The notes beneath the pieces were generated by a model. It saw only the letters and a list, made by a program, of their open reading frames with translations. It ran no database searches and was not told where the DNA came from. 41,506 nt of DNA from positions 1 through 41,506 of the forward strand of contig DAIDAE010000005.1 of assembly GCA_027310755.1 (NCBI GenBank), given 5' to 3'. Position numbers and translations under genes: made by a program. Within the stretch, counting starts at the first letter, position 1, and each line of letters begins with the position of its first letter. Positions 22,173 to 31,229 of this stretch are shown here, in pieces. Source of the stretch: Candidatus Micrarchaeaceae archaeon (GTDB lineage: Archaea; Micrarchaeota; Micrarchaeia; Micrarchaeales; Micrarchaeaceae).

Positions 22173-23531
22173 TCACGCGAGTTTCATTTTTCCCACACCG
22201 AGTTTTATCTGTCCTCCTAGCGCCCTGGCTATCCCCTGCGCTATTGTCACCCCGATTATGAGATCGAGGATGAAGAGCACGAACTGTATCACCACTGGGA
22301 GCATAAATATGAACATGGGGTTAAGTATTGGATAGATGTCGCCACCCACAAATGCGCTGAGCGCACCGCAGTATCCCGTGAAGAACGCCCAATAATCGTT
22401 CTCTCCAGTAGTAAATAAAGGAATAGGAGGGCATGCGACAATAGTAGATGACCCCAATCCACCCGGAAGGCCTGAGAATACCACGCCCACCAATGGGTTG
22501 AATTCGGATATAACGCCGCAGAGCAGGGTGCCGAGAACGCCGCTCGGGCAGGTGGAGTTGAACGCGTTCAAAATGGCCCCGGAATTTTCTGGATACAAGG
22601 GCGAGAAGAAGTAAACTATTGGGGCATTGAACATCGCCAGGAGCGCCGGGTATATTATTGCCCCTGCTATCGCTAGGGCTATTAGCGTGGCGCCTATCGG
22701 CCTGAGGAACGGTGTGGCCCTGAAGATCAACCCTAGAGGAAGAAGCACACCCAGAGATATGGCAATTACGTCTATGAAAATTGCATACTGGGTTTCCAGC
22801 ACAAGCATCATCGGAAAGATAAGGAACGTGAACACCAGCCCAAGGATGTGCGAACCTCCAGTCACGGGGTTCGCGTCTATTATGGAGCCCGAGTACAGGT
22901 TGAAATCAGATCCGAGGTTCAGGCTGCCAATAAGGGTGTCACCCGCAACGGGCAGCGGCGGGAACGGTATTGTGAAATATGTATTGAGCCTTATGGATTT
23001 TAGGAATTCCGCGCCCATGGAGATACCGAGGAGGTTGTTGAAAGATTCATTGGTGTAGTTTATCGACCCCAGTGAACATCCTGTGCCGAATGTGGAGTAC
23101 GCAGTATAATACATTAGGTCAAAACCGTTTGTAGATGCGCTGGCGCCAAGGCATTTAAGAGGGGCGGTGACGCCAGGGAGTAGGGAGGCAAGGGCTCCGG
23201 AGATGACTATCACGGAAAGTATCACCCCTACTATTAACAGGCTCTTTATCGCCTCCCAAAGCTCGCCCTTGTACCATCCCTTGAACGACTGTATGGCAAG
23301 CACCTCGCCGATCAGGTAGGATATCGCGACTATGGTAAACGACAAAAGGATGGCTATGAATACAAACGGAACCGCGCTGTTTATGCACGTGGCCAAGTCA
23401 GGAACCGTGCCGCTGGCGGTCGCGCAGTAAAAATTGGTGAGTTGCGTGCCGAGCGATGAGGCGCCTGCAGTCGATTGAAGCGCTGCAAAAATGAGAGCAA
23501 CAATGGCCGCAAACCTTAGACCGGAAGGCAT
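22173..23531 (-). CDS. Polytopic membrane protein, CedA/VirB6-like (paralogue 1 of 6)
   Basis: The 452-residue protein is the first gene of the six-paralogue operon. It has a signal peptide (about 1-24, 'AALQSTAGA'), then 'ILLSFTIVAISYLIGEVL' and 'YKGELWEAIKSLLIVG'. The outside loop runs from about 115 to 225. The core 'FRATPFLRPIGATLIALAIA' with 'GAIIYPALLAMF' is the clearest form of the shared motif. A second outside region (about 300-400) precedes the last helices ('MLPVVIQFVLFILDLIIGVT') and the basic tail 'GQIKLGVGKMKLA'. A TATA box at 23554-23561 gives a leaderless transcript. It may have founded the tandem family, as its motifs are least degenerate. Confidence 0.76.
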   Translation of the reverse strand: MPSGLRFAAIVALIFAALQSTAGASSLGTQLTNFYCATASGTVPDLATCINSAVPFVFIAILLSFTIVAISYLIGEVLAIQSFKGWYKGELWEAIKSLLIVGVILSVIVISGALASLLPGVTAPLKCLGASASTNGFDLMYYTAYSTFGTGCSLGSINYTNESFNNLLGISMGAEFLKSIRLNTYFTIPFPPLPVAGDTLIGSLNLGSDFNLYSGSIIDANPVTGGSHILGLVFTFLIFPMMLVLETQYAIFIDVIAISLGVLLPLGLIFRATPFLRPIGATLIALAIAGAIIYPALLAMFNAPIVYFFSPLYPENSGAILNAFNSTCPSGVLGTLLCGVISEFNPLVGVVFSGLPGGLGSSTIVACPPIPLFTTGENDYWAFFTGYCGALSAFVGGDIYPILNPMFIFMLPVVIQFVLFILDLIIGVTIAQGIARALGGQIKLGVGKMKLA

Positions 23532-23553
23532 GCTTTAAGATAATCTGATAAGG

Positions 23554-23561
23554 TATTTATA
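23554..23561 (-). promoter_or_regulatory. TATA box of the six-gene CedA/VirB6-like operon
   Basis: The minus-strand element TATAAATA lies about 27 bp upstream of the ATG at 23531, predicting a leaderless mRNA that covers all six paralogues. Confidence 0.65.
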
Positions 23562-23595
23562 CTATGTTCCCGTATGCAACCGTGATATTTTATCC

Positions 23596-24327
23596 CTATC
23601 TCTTTAGCATCGGGAACCTGGCCATGTATGACTGGCTCTGCAGCACGACAAGGAATGGCATTATGAAAAGGGAGTTGAATATCAGTATTAGGTAGCTTGA
23701 AAGCGCGGCGCCGCCCACCGCTATGAAAATGGAGTCGAATACGCTTAGGAGCATAAACCCGGCAACGAACCAGAGCAGTATGTTGTCCAGCCGCTTGAAG
23801 AAGAATGAAAAGCTCTGCTGCATCGCCCTCCTCAGGCCTTTTTCATCAACGACTATTGACGCCGGGGCGTAGAAGAACAATGGCAGGATCACTATGCTCA
23901 GCACAGCTGCATACACCTCGCTCGCGTTCAGCACGTAGGCGAGCATGTTGAAAAGGACGACCAATACCGTGTATATGAGCAGGACGACGAACACCCTAGA
24001 GGTGTACTTCTCTAGCCCATCCATGACCTCCTTCCTTATTCTTGTCTGCGTCCTGCTGTGCTTTACTATGACATTTATGGCCACTATCGCAAAGCTCAGG
24101 AAAAGAAGGGAAAGGAGGATCGAGAATGTTATCACCGCTGTGGTGAACGGGGTCAGGTTTGTGAGCACGCTGGCCAGCCTCAGGAATATGCCCCCCATGT
24201 CGTTGTATGTCGGGAACGATGCAAAGGCTGGGATCAGGAACGCGATTATGAAGGATATGGAGAATAGCAGTATCAACGGCAGGTGGCTCACGTATATTTC
24301 CGATGAATATTGGAGGGTGCTTTTCAT
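23596..24327 (-). CDS. Six-helix integral membrane protein
   Basis: The 243-residue product has about six transmembrane helices. A cytoplasmic stretch after 'LSIVILPLFFYAPASIVVDE' reads 'KGLRRAMQQSFSFFFKRLDN', a signature seen in small prokaryotic membrane proteins with DUF975/YciC-like folds. The ORF track starts it at 24387, but a TATA box lies inside that extension and a GGTGG ribosome site precedes the ATG at 24327, so I start it there. It is monocistronic, between the six-paralogue operon and the pilin genes. Its function is unknown; the placement may or may not link it to the machine. Confidence 0.68.
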   Translation of the reverse strand: MKSTLQYSSEIYVSHLPLILLFSISFIIAFLIPAFASFPTYNDMGGIFLRLASVLTNLTPFTTAVITFSILLSLLFLSFAIVAINVIVKHSRTQTRIRKEVMDGLEKYTSRVFVVLLIYTVLVVLFNMLAYVLNASEVYAAVLSIVILPLFFYAPASIVVDEKGLRRAMQQSFSFFFKRLDNILLWFVAGFMLLSVFDSIFIAVGGAALSSYLILIFNSLFIMPFLVVLQSQSYMARFPMLKR

Positions 24328-24372
24328 TGAAACCACCGCGACCTGCGATAAGGATGGTTTAGATGGCAAGGA

Positions 24373-24379
24373 ATATAAA
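24373..24379 (-). promoter_or_regulatory. TATA box that relocates the start of the six-helix protein
   Basis: The minus-strand element TTTATAT lies about 49 bp upstream of the ATG at 24327. It predicts a 23-nt leader ending in GGTGG-TTTCA-ATG. The longer ORF start (24387) lies upstream of this box and is unlikely. Confidence 0.5.
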
Positions 24380-24410
24380 GCATGCACTAGACTTTAAAGA
24401 AACATTGAAT

Positions 24411-24460
24411 CAAAATAGTAAAAATCAAAAATAAAAGTGTGCAAGGTGTACGCCTTGCAC
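24411..24460 (-). terminator. Hairpin plus T-rich terminator of the 134-aa pilin gene
   Basis: The perfect 8-bp stem GTGCAAGG/CCTTGCAC (24439-24446 with 24453-24460) has a 6-nt loop and is followed on the minus strand by ACTTTTATTTTTGATTTTTAC. It lies 27 nt after the pilin stop. A hairpin with T tracts looks like an intrinsic terminator; the T tracts alone would also stop archaeal RNA polymerase. Confidence 0.65.
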
Positions 24461-24487
24461 CAGAGCAGTTGCGTTAGCTGTTCGGCT

Positions 24488-24892
24488 TTAGCATCCTCCT
24501 GCCGTCTGCGCATTTGCCACAACGGTCGTTGATGAGTATCCTGTCAGCACAGTCAGGATGTATGGGGCAAGGACTGCTATTATGATGCCTACTACGCCGC
24601 CGAGCACCATTCCCATTCCGTATCCCTGCATTGTCCCTTTTGAGGAACCAGGCATCAGGTGCGAGCCCGCATATAGTGCACCGCCCAATATCATCAGCAT
24701 CAAGCCGATCACAAAGATGGCGGTGGACACTGTTTGATAGACCTGGACTATGGAGCAGAGTACGCTGTTGCTCCCAGCTGTCGACGCAAAGGCCGGCGCA
24801 GCCATTATGCTCAATAGCGCCAGAGCCGCAAAGCCCAGTCTGAATACGTTGTTGTTCGCCGCGGACAACAGCTTGTATATTGGATTGTTCAT
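24488..24892 (-). CDS. VirB2/CedA1-like pilin (134 aa)
   Basis: This small protein has a signal peptide (about 1-37, ending 'AAPAFAS') and a conserved cysteine at the start of the mature domain ('VLCSIVQVYQ'). Helix 1 is 'AIFVIGLMLMILGGALYAGS'. A short basic loop 'LMPGSSKGTMQGYGMG' leads to helix 2, 'VVGIIIAVLAPYILTVL'. Two helices joined by a short positive cytoplasmic loop is the VirB2/TrbC topology, shared with the CedA1 pilin of Sulfolobales. Four other proteins in the next 10 kb share the loop signature PGxxRGxxQxYxxG. As an unadorned version it is a good candidate for the main pilus subunit. It has its own promoter (24937-24945), a GGTG ribosome site and a terminator, consistent with high expression. 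Confidence 0.8.
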   Translation of the reverse strand: MNNPIYKLLSAANNNVFRLGFAALALLSIMAAPAFASTAGSNSVLCSIVQVYQTVSTAIFVIGLMLMILGGALYAGSHLMPGSSKGTMQGYGMGMVLGGVVGIIIAVLAPYILTVLTGYSSTTVVANAQTAGGC

Positions 24893-24936
24893 GCATTACA
24901 CCATTATGTTTTCAGATAATAACTGTGTGAGGAAGG

Positions 24937-24945
24937 TTTATAAAT
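24937..24945 (-). promoter_or_regulatory. TATA box of the 134-aa pilin gene
   Basis: The minus-strand element ATTTATAAA predicts a transcript start near 24915 and a 23-nt leader containing GGTG ahead of the ATG. It is one of the best TATA boxes in the window. Confidence 0.65.
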
Positions 24946-25082
24946 CTATCCACCAAGAGTTTTCTCCTTTTAAATAGTTTTTGATACCGGAAGTATGAGA
25001 AATATCCTCCAGAGTGGCCGTTATGGACAGGGTATGGAATACGGTGCTGTAATTATAGGATTGACTCAACCCTTTCCGAATG

Positions 25083-27578
25083 TCAGGAAACAGCAGGGCA
25101 GGCGCCGAGCAGGTTTGCAATTGGTATATTCGCAATCTGGGACACAGCATATACGGACACCGCCGCTATCGCCACGCCCACTATCCCGCCAATCACCATG
25201 CCGATCGCATATCCCTGGAGCGTGCCCCTCTGTTGCGACGGAAATATCGAGGAGCTTTCATAGAGTATTGCCCCGATTATCGCAAGCATCAGGCCTATGA
25301 GGAATATGATCCCATTGATCGTGGAGTATATGCTGCAAAGTTCCCCGCTGAGCGGCGCGACCACTGCGTTTCCAAAGTTTGTCCCGCTGCTGCCTATTGT
25401 AAATGGAGGACCCACAACAAATACCGATCCTGCCACGAATGTATTCTGGTACATCTCACATAGAAGGTATGTATTTGCGGCGAGGCCGCTGCCTGCAGGA
25501 GGGGGGGCACCGGAAGCGGTGGTCCATGTGGCGGTGCAGCTGTCGCCATACTGCGGATAACCTGATATTGCAATTGAACATCCTATCGTAGAGGAGCCCT
25601 GCCGGACAGGCGTCCATGCGCCATTGAGCTGCGGGGTGTAGCTTACCAGGCACCCTCCTTTGCCGCCGTCCGCGCTTGTACCGGTGCACGCCTTGCCGGA
25701 CGACTGCGTGACATCTGAGCACATGCTCTGCAGGTTGCCGATCTGCGCATTCTGCCCTATTGGCAGGAAGTATACGTTTGCGGGATAGTTTAGCGCTTCG
25801 TCGATGTTCGCCGTGATGGTGGATGGGTCGTAGTTTCCATTCTGGTCCGGCTGCATGCCATTGAAGACGGTTATTGTGCCGGATGCTGAACCGAGAAGGG
25901 TGTTGGTGCTGCTTATTACTGTGGGAAATTCTTCGTTGCTGGTCCCGAAGAGGCAGGTGGAGCCATTGCATTGTGCGTTAACGCTTGCAAAGAACAGGGC
26001 GGTGTTCGCCGTTGAATAAGCATATGGGGGAGTGCCGACGGACCACCCATCTCCGTTAGGATAGCCGTAGTTGGATCCCATTTGGAGAGGAGAGGTATAA
26101 TTATAAAGACAGAATGCATAATTGCCGGTCGTCGTTGGGATCCAGGATGGCACCGCCCATCCTCCCAAAGTTTCGCTTTCTATCAGGCACGGTAGCCCTG
26201 CCGCGCCGGCTACGTTGCCGCATGACGGGAGCGACACGACATTGCCGTTGGGGCCGAGTGGGGAAACACATCCCGCGGCGGTTGATCCGCCCGCGGCTTC
26301 CAGATACAAGTTTGGAGCTGAAGGATAAACGCATGGACCATTGCATGCGCCACTTACAGGAGGAGTCAAATCTCCCTGCAGATACCAGTACCACCAAAAG
26401 GGGGATTTGGTGCTTGTGTCCGGAATTGGATTCAGGATGCATCCCTTTATGCCCTTACCTCTGGTTGTGCTGTAGCAAGCCCCGGAGAGCTTCCAGCCTG
26501 AGCTCGGGTTCTGCATTTGCAGCATCCCGGGCTGGTCTGCTCCTGTAATATTTATGCTGCCTATCGCGCTCCAGCTTGGGCCGGCTGGAGTTTGGGGAGG
26601 CGGGCCCTCATTGGTGCCCTGGTAGAAGCCGCATACATCATACACCCCCTGCGGCAGCGTATCGTTTGTTATGTATGTCATGTTGCAATACGTGGGGCTC
26701 CAGCCCTGCGCCGAAGCTGGCATTGCCACGTTCGCAGTATCGAAAAGGCAGGGAGGATATGGATTCTGGGCGAAGCCACCGGTGCTGATGGCCTCATTGC
26801 AAAGAACATTCGTCGGGGAAGATGAGGTCGTGAGCGTAGTGGTCAGCTTGTCCGGGGCGGCGCATGAACCCCCGGGCGCGGAGAGCTCTATGAGCGTAGC
26901 GTCTGTGCACGAAGCATTGTATACTACCTCGCTGATGTAGGTGGAGGTTCCCGGGATCAGCTTCGTCGCGGCAATGCTGAGTTGGCTTGATATTGGATAT
27001 ATGCCGTTTAGAACAACCTCCGCATCGACAAGACTGCTGCAGGTGCCACTTCCGGCGCCGGAAGTTATAAACACGTTATATGTGCCCGGGGGTTCTGATA
27101 TTGTATTCTGGTATGTAAGGCACCAGTCCGTCGTGTGGCCTGAATCCACCACAGTCCCGCTGATTGTGTTTGTTATCTTCCATGAAACATAACCGGTGCT
27201 GCCGCCGCCAGCGGAGAGAGCGAGCTGCCCGCCTGTCCATATGCAGATTGCATTGGTAGATGTACTGTAAGCACTTTCAGATACTGAAAAGCCGTTGCAG
27301 CTGTTGCTGATGGATCCGCTAGAAGTTACAAAAAGGGTCTGGAAGACTTGCAATCCGTCCGTAGTGTCAAAAGCGCTTACCGTGGAGATGCCTGGGGCCG
27401 TGGCGGTTATGAGATCCTTCGTATTGGTTGCAACAGGATTAATTGATATACTCAGCGTGGGCATGCCGCTACTGTAAGTTCCAGGATTTGCCTGTGCTAT
27501 TGTATTGTACGGCAGGAGAACTAGCATGGATATTACGATACAGAGCATCACTGTTTTAGGAAGACTGCGATTCGTCAT
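25083..27578 (-). CDS. Large secreted protein with C-terminal pilin domain (831 aa)
   Basis: A signal peptide (about 1-28) is followed by an outside region of roughly 715 residues rich in Ser, Thr, Gly and Pro with many cysteines, likely beta-sandwich modules. The last 85 residues are a VirB2-like domain: 'GELCSIYSTINGIIFLIGLM', 'IIGAILYESSSIFPSQQRG' and 'LQGYAIGMVIGGIVG', then a second helix and 'LLGACPAVS'. The loop keeps the R-G-x2-Q-x-Y-x2-G pattern but has PSQQ for PGxx. If the domain inserts into a pilus as VirB2 does, the whole ectodomain would be displayed on the shaft or tip; if not, it is simply a membrane anchor. It has its own promoter at 27618-27628. Confidence 0.78.
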   Translation of the reverse strand: MTNRSLPKTVMLCIVISMLVLLPYNTIAQANPGTYSSGMPTLSISINPVATNTKDLITATAPGISTVSAFDTTDGLQVFQTLFVTSSGSISNSCNGFSVSESAYSTSTNAICIWTGGQLALSAGGGSTGYVSWKITNTISGTVVDSGHTTDWCLTYQNTISEPPGTYNVFITSGAGSGTCSSLVDAEVVLNGIYPISSQLSIAATKLIPGTSTYISEVVYNASCTDATLIELSAPGGSCAAPDKLTTTLTTSSSPTNVLCNEAISTGGFAQNPYPPCLFDTANVAMPASAQGWSPTYCNMTYITNDTLPQGVYDVCGFYQGTNEGPPPQTPAGPSWSAIGSINITGADQPGMLQMQNPSSGWKLSGACYSTTRGKGIKGCILNPIPDTSTKSPFWWYWYLQGDLTPPVSGACNGPCVYPSAPNLYLEAAGGSTAAGCVSPLGPNGNVVSLPSCGNVAGAAGLPCLIESETLGGWAVPSWIPTTTGNYAFCLYNYTSPLQMGSNYGYPNGDGWSVGTPPYAYSTANTALFFASVNAQCNGSTCLFGTSNEEFPTVISSTNTLLGSASGTITVFNGMQPDQNGNYDPSTITANIDEALNYPANVYFLPIGQNAQIGNLQSMCSDVTQSSGKACTGTSADGGKGGCLVSYTPQLNGAWTPVRQGSSTIGCSIAISGYPQYGDSCTATWTTASGAPPPAGSGLAANTYLLCEMYQNTFVAGSVFVVGPPFTIGSSGTNFGNAVVAPLSGELCSIYSTINGIIFLIGLMLAIIGAILYESSSIFPSQQRGTLQGYAIGMVIGGIVGVAIAAVSVYAVSQIANIPIANLLGACPAVS

Positions 27579-27617
27579 ATTACCCTTTCCTTTTCGACTT
27601 AATTAATTATTAAGAGG

Positions 27618-27628
27618 TATTTAAATTA
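27618..27628 (-). promoter_or_regulatory. TATA box of the 831-aa gene
   Basis: The minus-strand element TAATTTAAATA predicts a leader of about 19 nt, which contains GGAAAGGG before the ATG at 27578. Confidence 0.5.
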
Positions 27629-27706
27629 CTGATAGTTTTGCATTCCATTCCAAATCGCGACCTGCTGATCAAAACTACGTTATTGATTTTGTACTTGTTA
27701 TATTGA

Positions 27707-30700
27707 CTACGGATTTACGGGAGGATTTGCACCGTAGTTATACGTATATAGAGATCCATTACCGCCGGAAGCGCCTTGGAGAATGCCGTTTTTGCCATCA
27801 CAATTTGGACCCATAGTACCTGCCTGACCGCCACTATAAGATATACCGCTCGTTGATCCCAGCACAGAATTGAACGCCAGCACCACTATGCCACCACCGC
27901 CACCACCGCCTTGCCCTGCAAATACGCAGCCCTCCTGACTTTGTTGCGTAGTGCTAGGGGATCCGCCCATTTGACCGCCGGCCAATATAGTACCAGGGTT
28001 TAACACCACAGCCTGGATGTACAGGCCATATGCACCCGAACCGCCGGCTGCGCCTGCTTCAGCAGCGCCATTAATACATCCGGAGCCGCCGCTGCCGCCT
28101 CCTGCACCCTCGAGATATTGATACATCCCATTACCAAACCATGATGCCAGATTATTCTGCCAGCCCGCCGGCAGCTTGGCATTTGCCCCAGAGTATGGAC
28201 CCGCGCACGATCCTCCGTTGGTATCGCATCCTATTCCATTGGCACCATCTGTTGTGCCAGATGCGGGAAGGGTAAATCCCCCATAACCTGTTTGTGTTAT
28301 GGGTGCTGAACCTGTGTAATAGCACGAGGGTTCGCCTCCTCCGATACCGCAATTGCTCTGAGAGAGATAATTGTAATCGCCCACGCCCCCTCCGCCTGAG
28401 CCACCATAGGATGAGCTTGCGGAGATGCCATCATTTGCATATGAGCCGCTGCCGCAGCTTCCTCCGCAGAGGACACTGCATGCGCTTGGCTGTACACCAC
28501 CTGGGGCGCTGTTCCCTGTTATTATCATGCCAGAGTTAGTAAACACTCCTCCAGTTATTATACTGTAGCCCGCAGTTGTGAGTGTAACACCGGGTGCGAT
28601 TGTCACATCGCACTGAGTATTCACGTCACCGCCGAGGGTCTGGCTGGAGGAGAATATTGTCTGGCATCTCGGATCGACGATCAATGTGGCCTGCGAAGAC
28701 GTGCCGGTCAATGTGTCAATAGCAGTATAGGTGTAGCTGCCTGGCGTGTCCCATATTCCAGTGCTCCCAGAGCATCCGCCTGTACCGGAACAGACCGTCC
28801 CAGTGCTGCCACCGGGGCCAATCGGACCAGTCACTTTACACGTGTCTCCACTCACTCCGAATGGCAGCGCACATATGACTGTGGAACTCTGATATGTGAA
28901 TATTGAGCTTGGGTTTATGCTTATCGTTGGAGGGGGTGCGGGCTGGACGTTGAGTATTATAGAATTGGTGGTGTCCAATGTGGTGTCGGTAGCTGTATAG
29001 GTGTAGCTGCCTGGCGTGTCCCACGGACCCGCTTTTCCAGAGCAGCTGTTTGTCGAGGGCCCGCAGATGACCGTGCTCCCCTGTATTATTTCCACGCTAT
29101 CCCCGCTTAGGACAGTGGTGGCGGTGACGGTTGTGCTGTGATACGCGTATATAGGATTGGCTGCAAGTTTTATTATCGGAGGGGGAGGGGTTGAGGTAAG
29201 AGTTGCTGAATTCGCAGTTTGGGTTGTAGTATCTAAGGCCCAGTATGTGGTTGTGCCTATGCTTGAAGGTGTGACTGAAGCGGTGCACGTTCCCGCGCTT
29301 GGCCCGCATAGCGGGGTTCCGAAGAACGACGCCGACACCTCACACAAGTCAGTGCTTGGGAAGCATGTTGCAGTGACCTGCGCACTGCTTCCGGCGTATA
29401 CTGGGTTGGGCACTATTGAAATATCTGGAACTGTTGGAGATGGAGGCGGGAGTATTGTATTGGTGCTCGGGGTGTTGAATCCCTGTAATCCTGCACCGCT
29501 GCATGAATTGAGCGCCAATATCTGCCCTACAGACAAACCTGTGCCCACGGTGAGGAAGTATATAGATACCACGGTTATCACCGCGCTGGCAACGCCGGCT
29601 ATGACCAATCCCATTCCATAAGCCTGGGCCTGGCCCCTCGCCTGCCCTGGCAGGAGCGATGCGCCCGCATAGAGGACGGTGCCGATGAGCATTATCACCA
29701 ACGCGAGCACGAAAAGAGATTCCGATACATACAGGTACAGGGAGCACGCCGTATTCTGTATCGAATTGAACCCCGCAGGGGTACCGGTCGATGTCGAGCA
29801 GAATGGGTTATAGCCGTTGCAGGAGCCGGTGGTGAAAAATGTGAATCCCCAGAACATCCCGTTGTCGGTTTCCGGGGAGGTTATACCGTCACCCTGGACG
29901 GCCGGATTGTATGGCGGGACATTCTCGTATGCACAGACCTCGTAATTATTCGGGGACAGGCGAGAGGAGTCGAGTTCCGCCGAGACCGCAACCGGGTCGG
30001 TTGACGATAGTGTGGTGTAGCCCGCGCTTCCCAAAAGGCAGGGAAGGTTTGCGGTTGTCGGGTCTGCCATGATCTGCGAAGAACGGCGCACGGCTACCGT
30101 GTAGGTCGGGCACGCAGGCATTATCCCTGGATCTACACAGTACTGGCTGCTGAAAAGGGCGCCGCTCACGGAGTCCGGGCTCGACAGTTCAAGATATATA
30201 TTGGTAGGGTTCTGCAAGGACGTCTGGTAGCTGCCGGTGGAGCACCCGGAACATGTTATAGCCGTGCCCACCGCCGATATGCTGTATGTATTTGCACCGG
30301 TATTAATCGCGTTTACTTGCAATGGGGAGAGCATGTTGTAGACCGGTACATAATACGGCCCATAAACCACGTTTCCATCGGCGCCTGATCCCCCATAAAG
30401 GGCATTTGCCAATATTGCATTTGTTACGGCAGTGCCAGGCGTGTCCGGCGATGACACAAAGCTTGACGGGATGCTGGTTGTTTCTCCATTGTACGTCCAG
30501 TAGCATTGCGCCGCATCCCCATTGCAGGCGCCGGTGGTTCCCGCCCTTGAGATATCCGCCACGATGATAGTGTAACATAGATTGTAGATTCCCGGACCCT
30601 TGTTTATGATTCCGGCACCGTTTATCATGTTGTCAGTGACCCATCCAGTAGCCACGCAGTCGAACGGACCTAGGCCGTGTCCCGGGCCGCATGAGCTTGC

Positions 30701-31165
30701 TGCGCCAGGCTGGCATTGGCCGTTTTCGTACCCGCAGGTGCCTGCAAGTTCAGATGGGCCATTCGTGTACGGCCATCCTCCCTGAATATTTGACATCTGG
30801 GCAGAGCTGGGGCACTGGTAAACCCAGAAATAGCATGAAGGGCCGTACTGGCAGGTATTGGTGCCAACGTCGTAGCCAGTCTGCACCTCCTGGCAGTAAT
30901 TGTTTATGCCGTTTACAGAGGCGTAGATGGATACCTGCGTGGAGCCGCCGGTGAGCGTGCTTGGCTGCAGCACCGACACGTCCACTGTGTTGAACACATT
31001 TGCTATCGAGGGCGCAGGGCCGGAGCATGCGGATACCGCTGCGGCCTGGTGCAACAGCACAGATAGCAAAACAAATGAGATGAAGAGCGTGAGAAGTACA
31101 GACGCTGCTGGTTTGGCTGGCATTCTTGGACCACTGGCCCTGCACGATCCGCATGGAGCGTGCAC
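27707..31165 (-). CDS. Giant surface protein with internal pilin domain, Ig-like repeats and Gly-rich region (1152 aa)
   Basis: Domain order: signal peptide; cysteine-rich ectodomain to about residue 465; a VirB2-like two-helix domain at about 468-552 ('ACSLYLYVSESLFVLALVIM', then 'LLPGQARGQAQAYGMGLV'); three Ig-like repeats of about 80-90 residues (575-838, with 'WDTPGSYTYTATDT' repeated); and a long Gly-rich region (838-1152, e.g. 'GGGGGGGIVVLAFNSVLG'). The pilin hairpin is in the middle, so both flanks must lie outside, which fits VirB2 topology. The Gly-rich part may pack as polyglycine-II-like layers, as in some adhesins. The start is GTG 31165, about 5 nt after the predicted transcript start; ATG 31123 gives a cleaner signal peptide and is the alternative. 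Confidence 0.78.
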   Translation of the reverse strand: MHAPCGSCRASGPRMPAKPAASVLLTLFISFVLLSVLLHQAAAVSACSGPAPSIANVFNTVDVSVLQPSTLTGGSTQVSIYASVNGINNYCQEVQTGYDVGTNTCQYGPSCYFWVYQCPSSAQMSNIQGGWPYTNGPSELAGTCGYENGQCQPGAASSCGPGHGLGPFDCVATGWVTDNMINGAGIINKGPGIYNLCYTIIVADISRAGTTGACNGDAAQCYWTYNGETTSIPSSFVSSPDTPGTAVTNAILANALYGGSGADGNVVYGPYYVPVYNMLSPLQVNAINTGANTYSISAVGTAITCSGCSTGSYQTSLQNPTNIYLELSSPDSVSGALFSSQYCVDPGIMPACPTYTVAVRRSSQIMADPTTANLPCLLGSAGYTTLSSTDPVAVSAELDSSRLSPNNYEVCAYENVPPYNPAVQGDGITSPETDNGMFWGFTFFTTGSCNGYNPFCSTSTGTPAGFNSIQNTACSLYLYVSESLFVLALVIMLIGTVLYAGASLLPGQARGQAQAYGMGLVIAGVASAVITVVSIYFLTVGTGLSVGQILALNSCSGAGLQGFNTPSTNTILPPPSPTVPDISIVPNPVYAGSSAQVTATCFPSTDLCEVSASFFGTPLCGPSAGTCTASVTPSSIGTTTYWALDTTTQTANSATLTSTPPPPIIKLAANPIYAYHSTTVTATTVLSGDSVEIIQGSTVICGPSTNSCSGKAGPWDTPGSYTYTATDTTLDTTNSIILNVQPAPPPTISINPSSIFTYQSSTVICALPFGVSGDTCKVTGPIGPGGSTGTVCSGTGGCSGSTGIWDTPGSYTYTAIDTLTGTSSQATLIVDPRCQTIFSSSQTLGGDVNTQCDVTIAPGVTLTTAGYSIITGGVFTNSGMIITGNSAPGGVQPSACSVLCGGSCGSGSYANDGISASSSYGGSGGGGVGDYNYLSQSNCGIGGGEPSCYYTGSAPITQTGYGGFTLPASGTTDGANGIGCDTNGGSCAGPYSGANAKLPAGWQNNLASWFGNGMYQYLEGAGGGSGGSGCINGAAEAGAAGGSGAYGLYIQAVVLNPGTILAGGQMGGSPSTTQQSQEGCVFAGQGGGGGGGIVVLAFNSVLGSTSGISYSGGQAGTMGPNCDGKNGILQGASGGNGSLYTYNYGANPPVNP
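28721..29023. repeat. Direct repeat inside the Ig-like region
   Basis: The 33-bp segments 28721-28753 and 28991-29023 (AGC[A/T]GTATAGGTGTAGCT...) differ at one position and are spaced exactly 270 bp, or 90 codons. This marks a fairly recent in-frame duplication of an Ig-like repeat. It is not a CRISPR or mobile repeat. Confidence 0.7.
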
Positions 31166-31191
31166 GGGAACATTAGTATGTATCTGGGGGC

Positions 31192-31199
31192 TTTTAAAT
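31192..31199 (-). promoter_or_regulatory. TATA box of the 1152-aa gene
   Basis: The minus-strand element ATTTAAAA predicts a transcript start near 31170, about 5 nt before the GTG at 31165. It lies about 30 bp beyond the end of the UAG-interrupted extension of the upstream gene. Confidence 0.55.
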
Positions 31200-31229
31200 A
31201 TTTATTTGAATGCAGGGGGAGCGCGGTTG

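Noticed and set aside
15659-23531. Integrative conjugative plasmid remnant
   Set aside because: No relaxase, coupling protein, integrase or attachment site is visible; housekeeping genes flank the locus on one side.
28721-29023. CRISPR-like direct repeats
   Set aside because: There are only two units, and they are in frame inside the Ig-like coding region with 270-bp spacing; this is a protein repeat.
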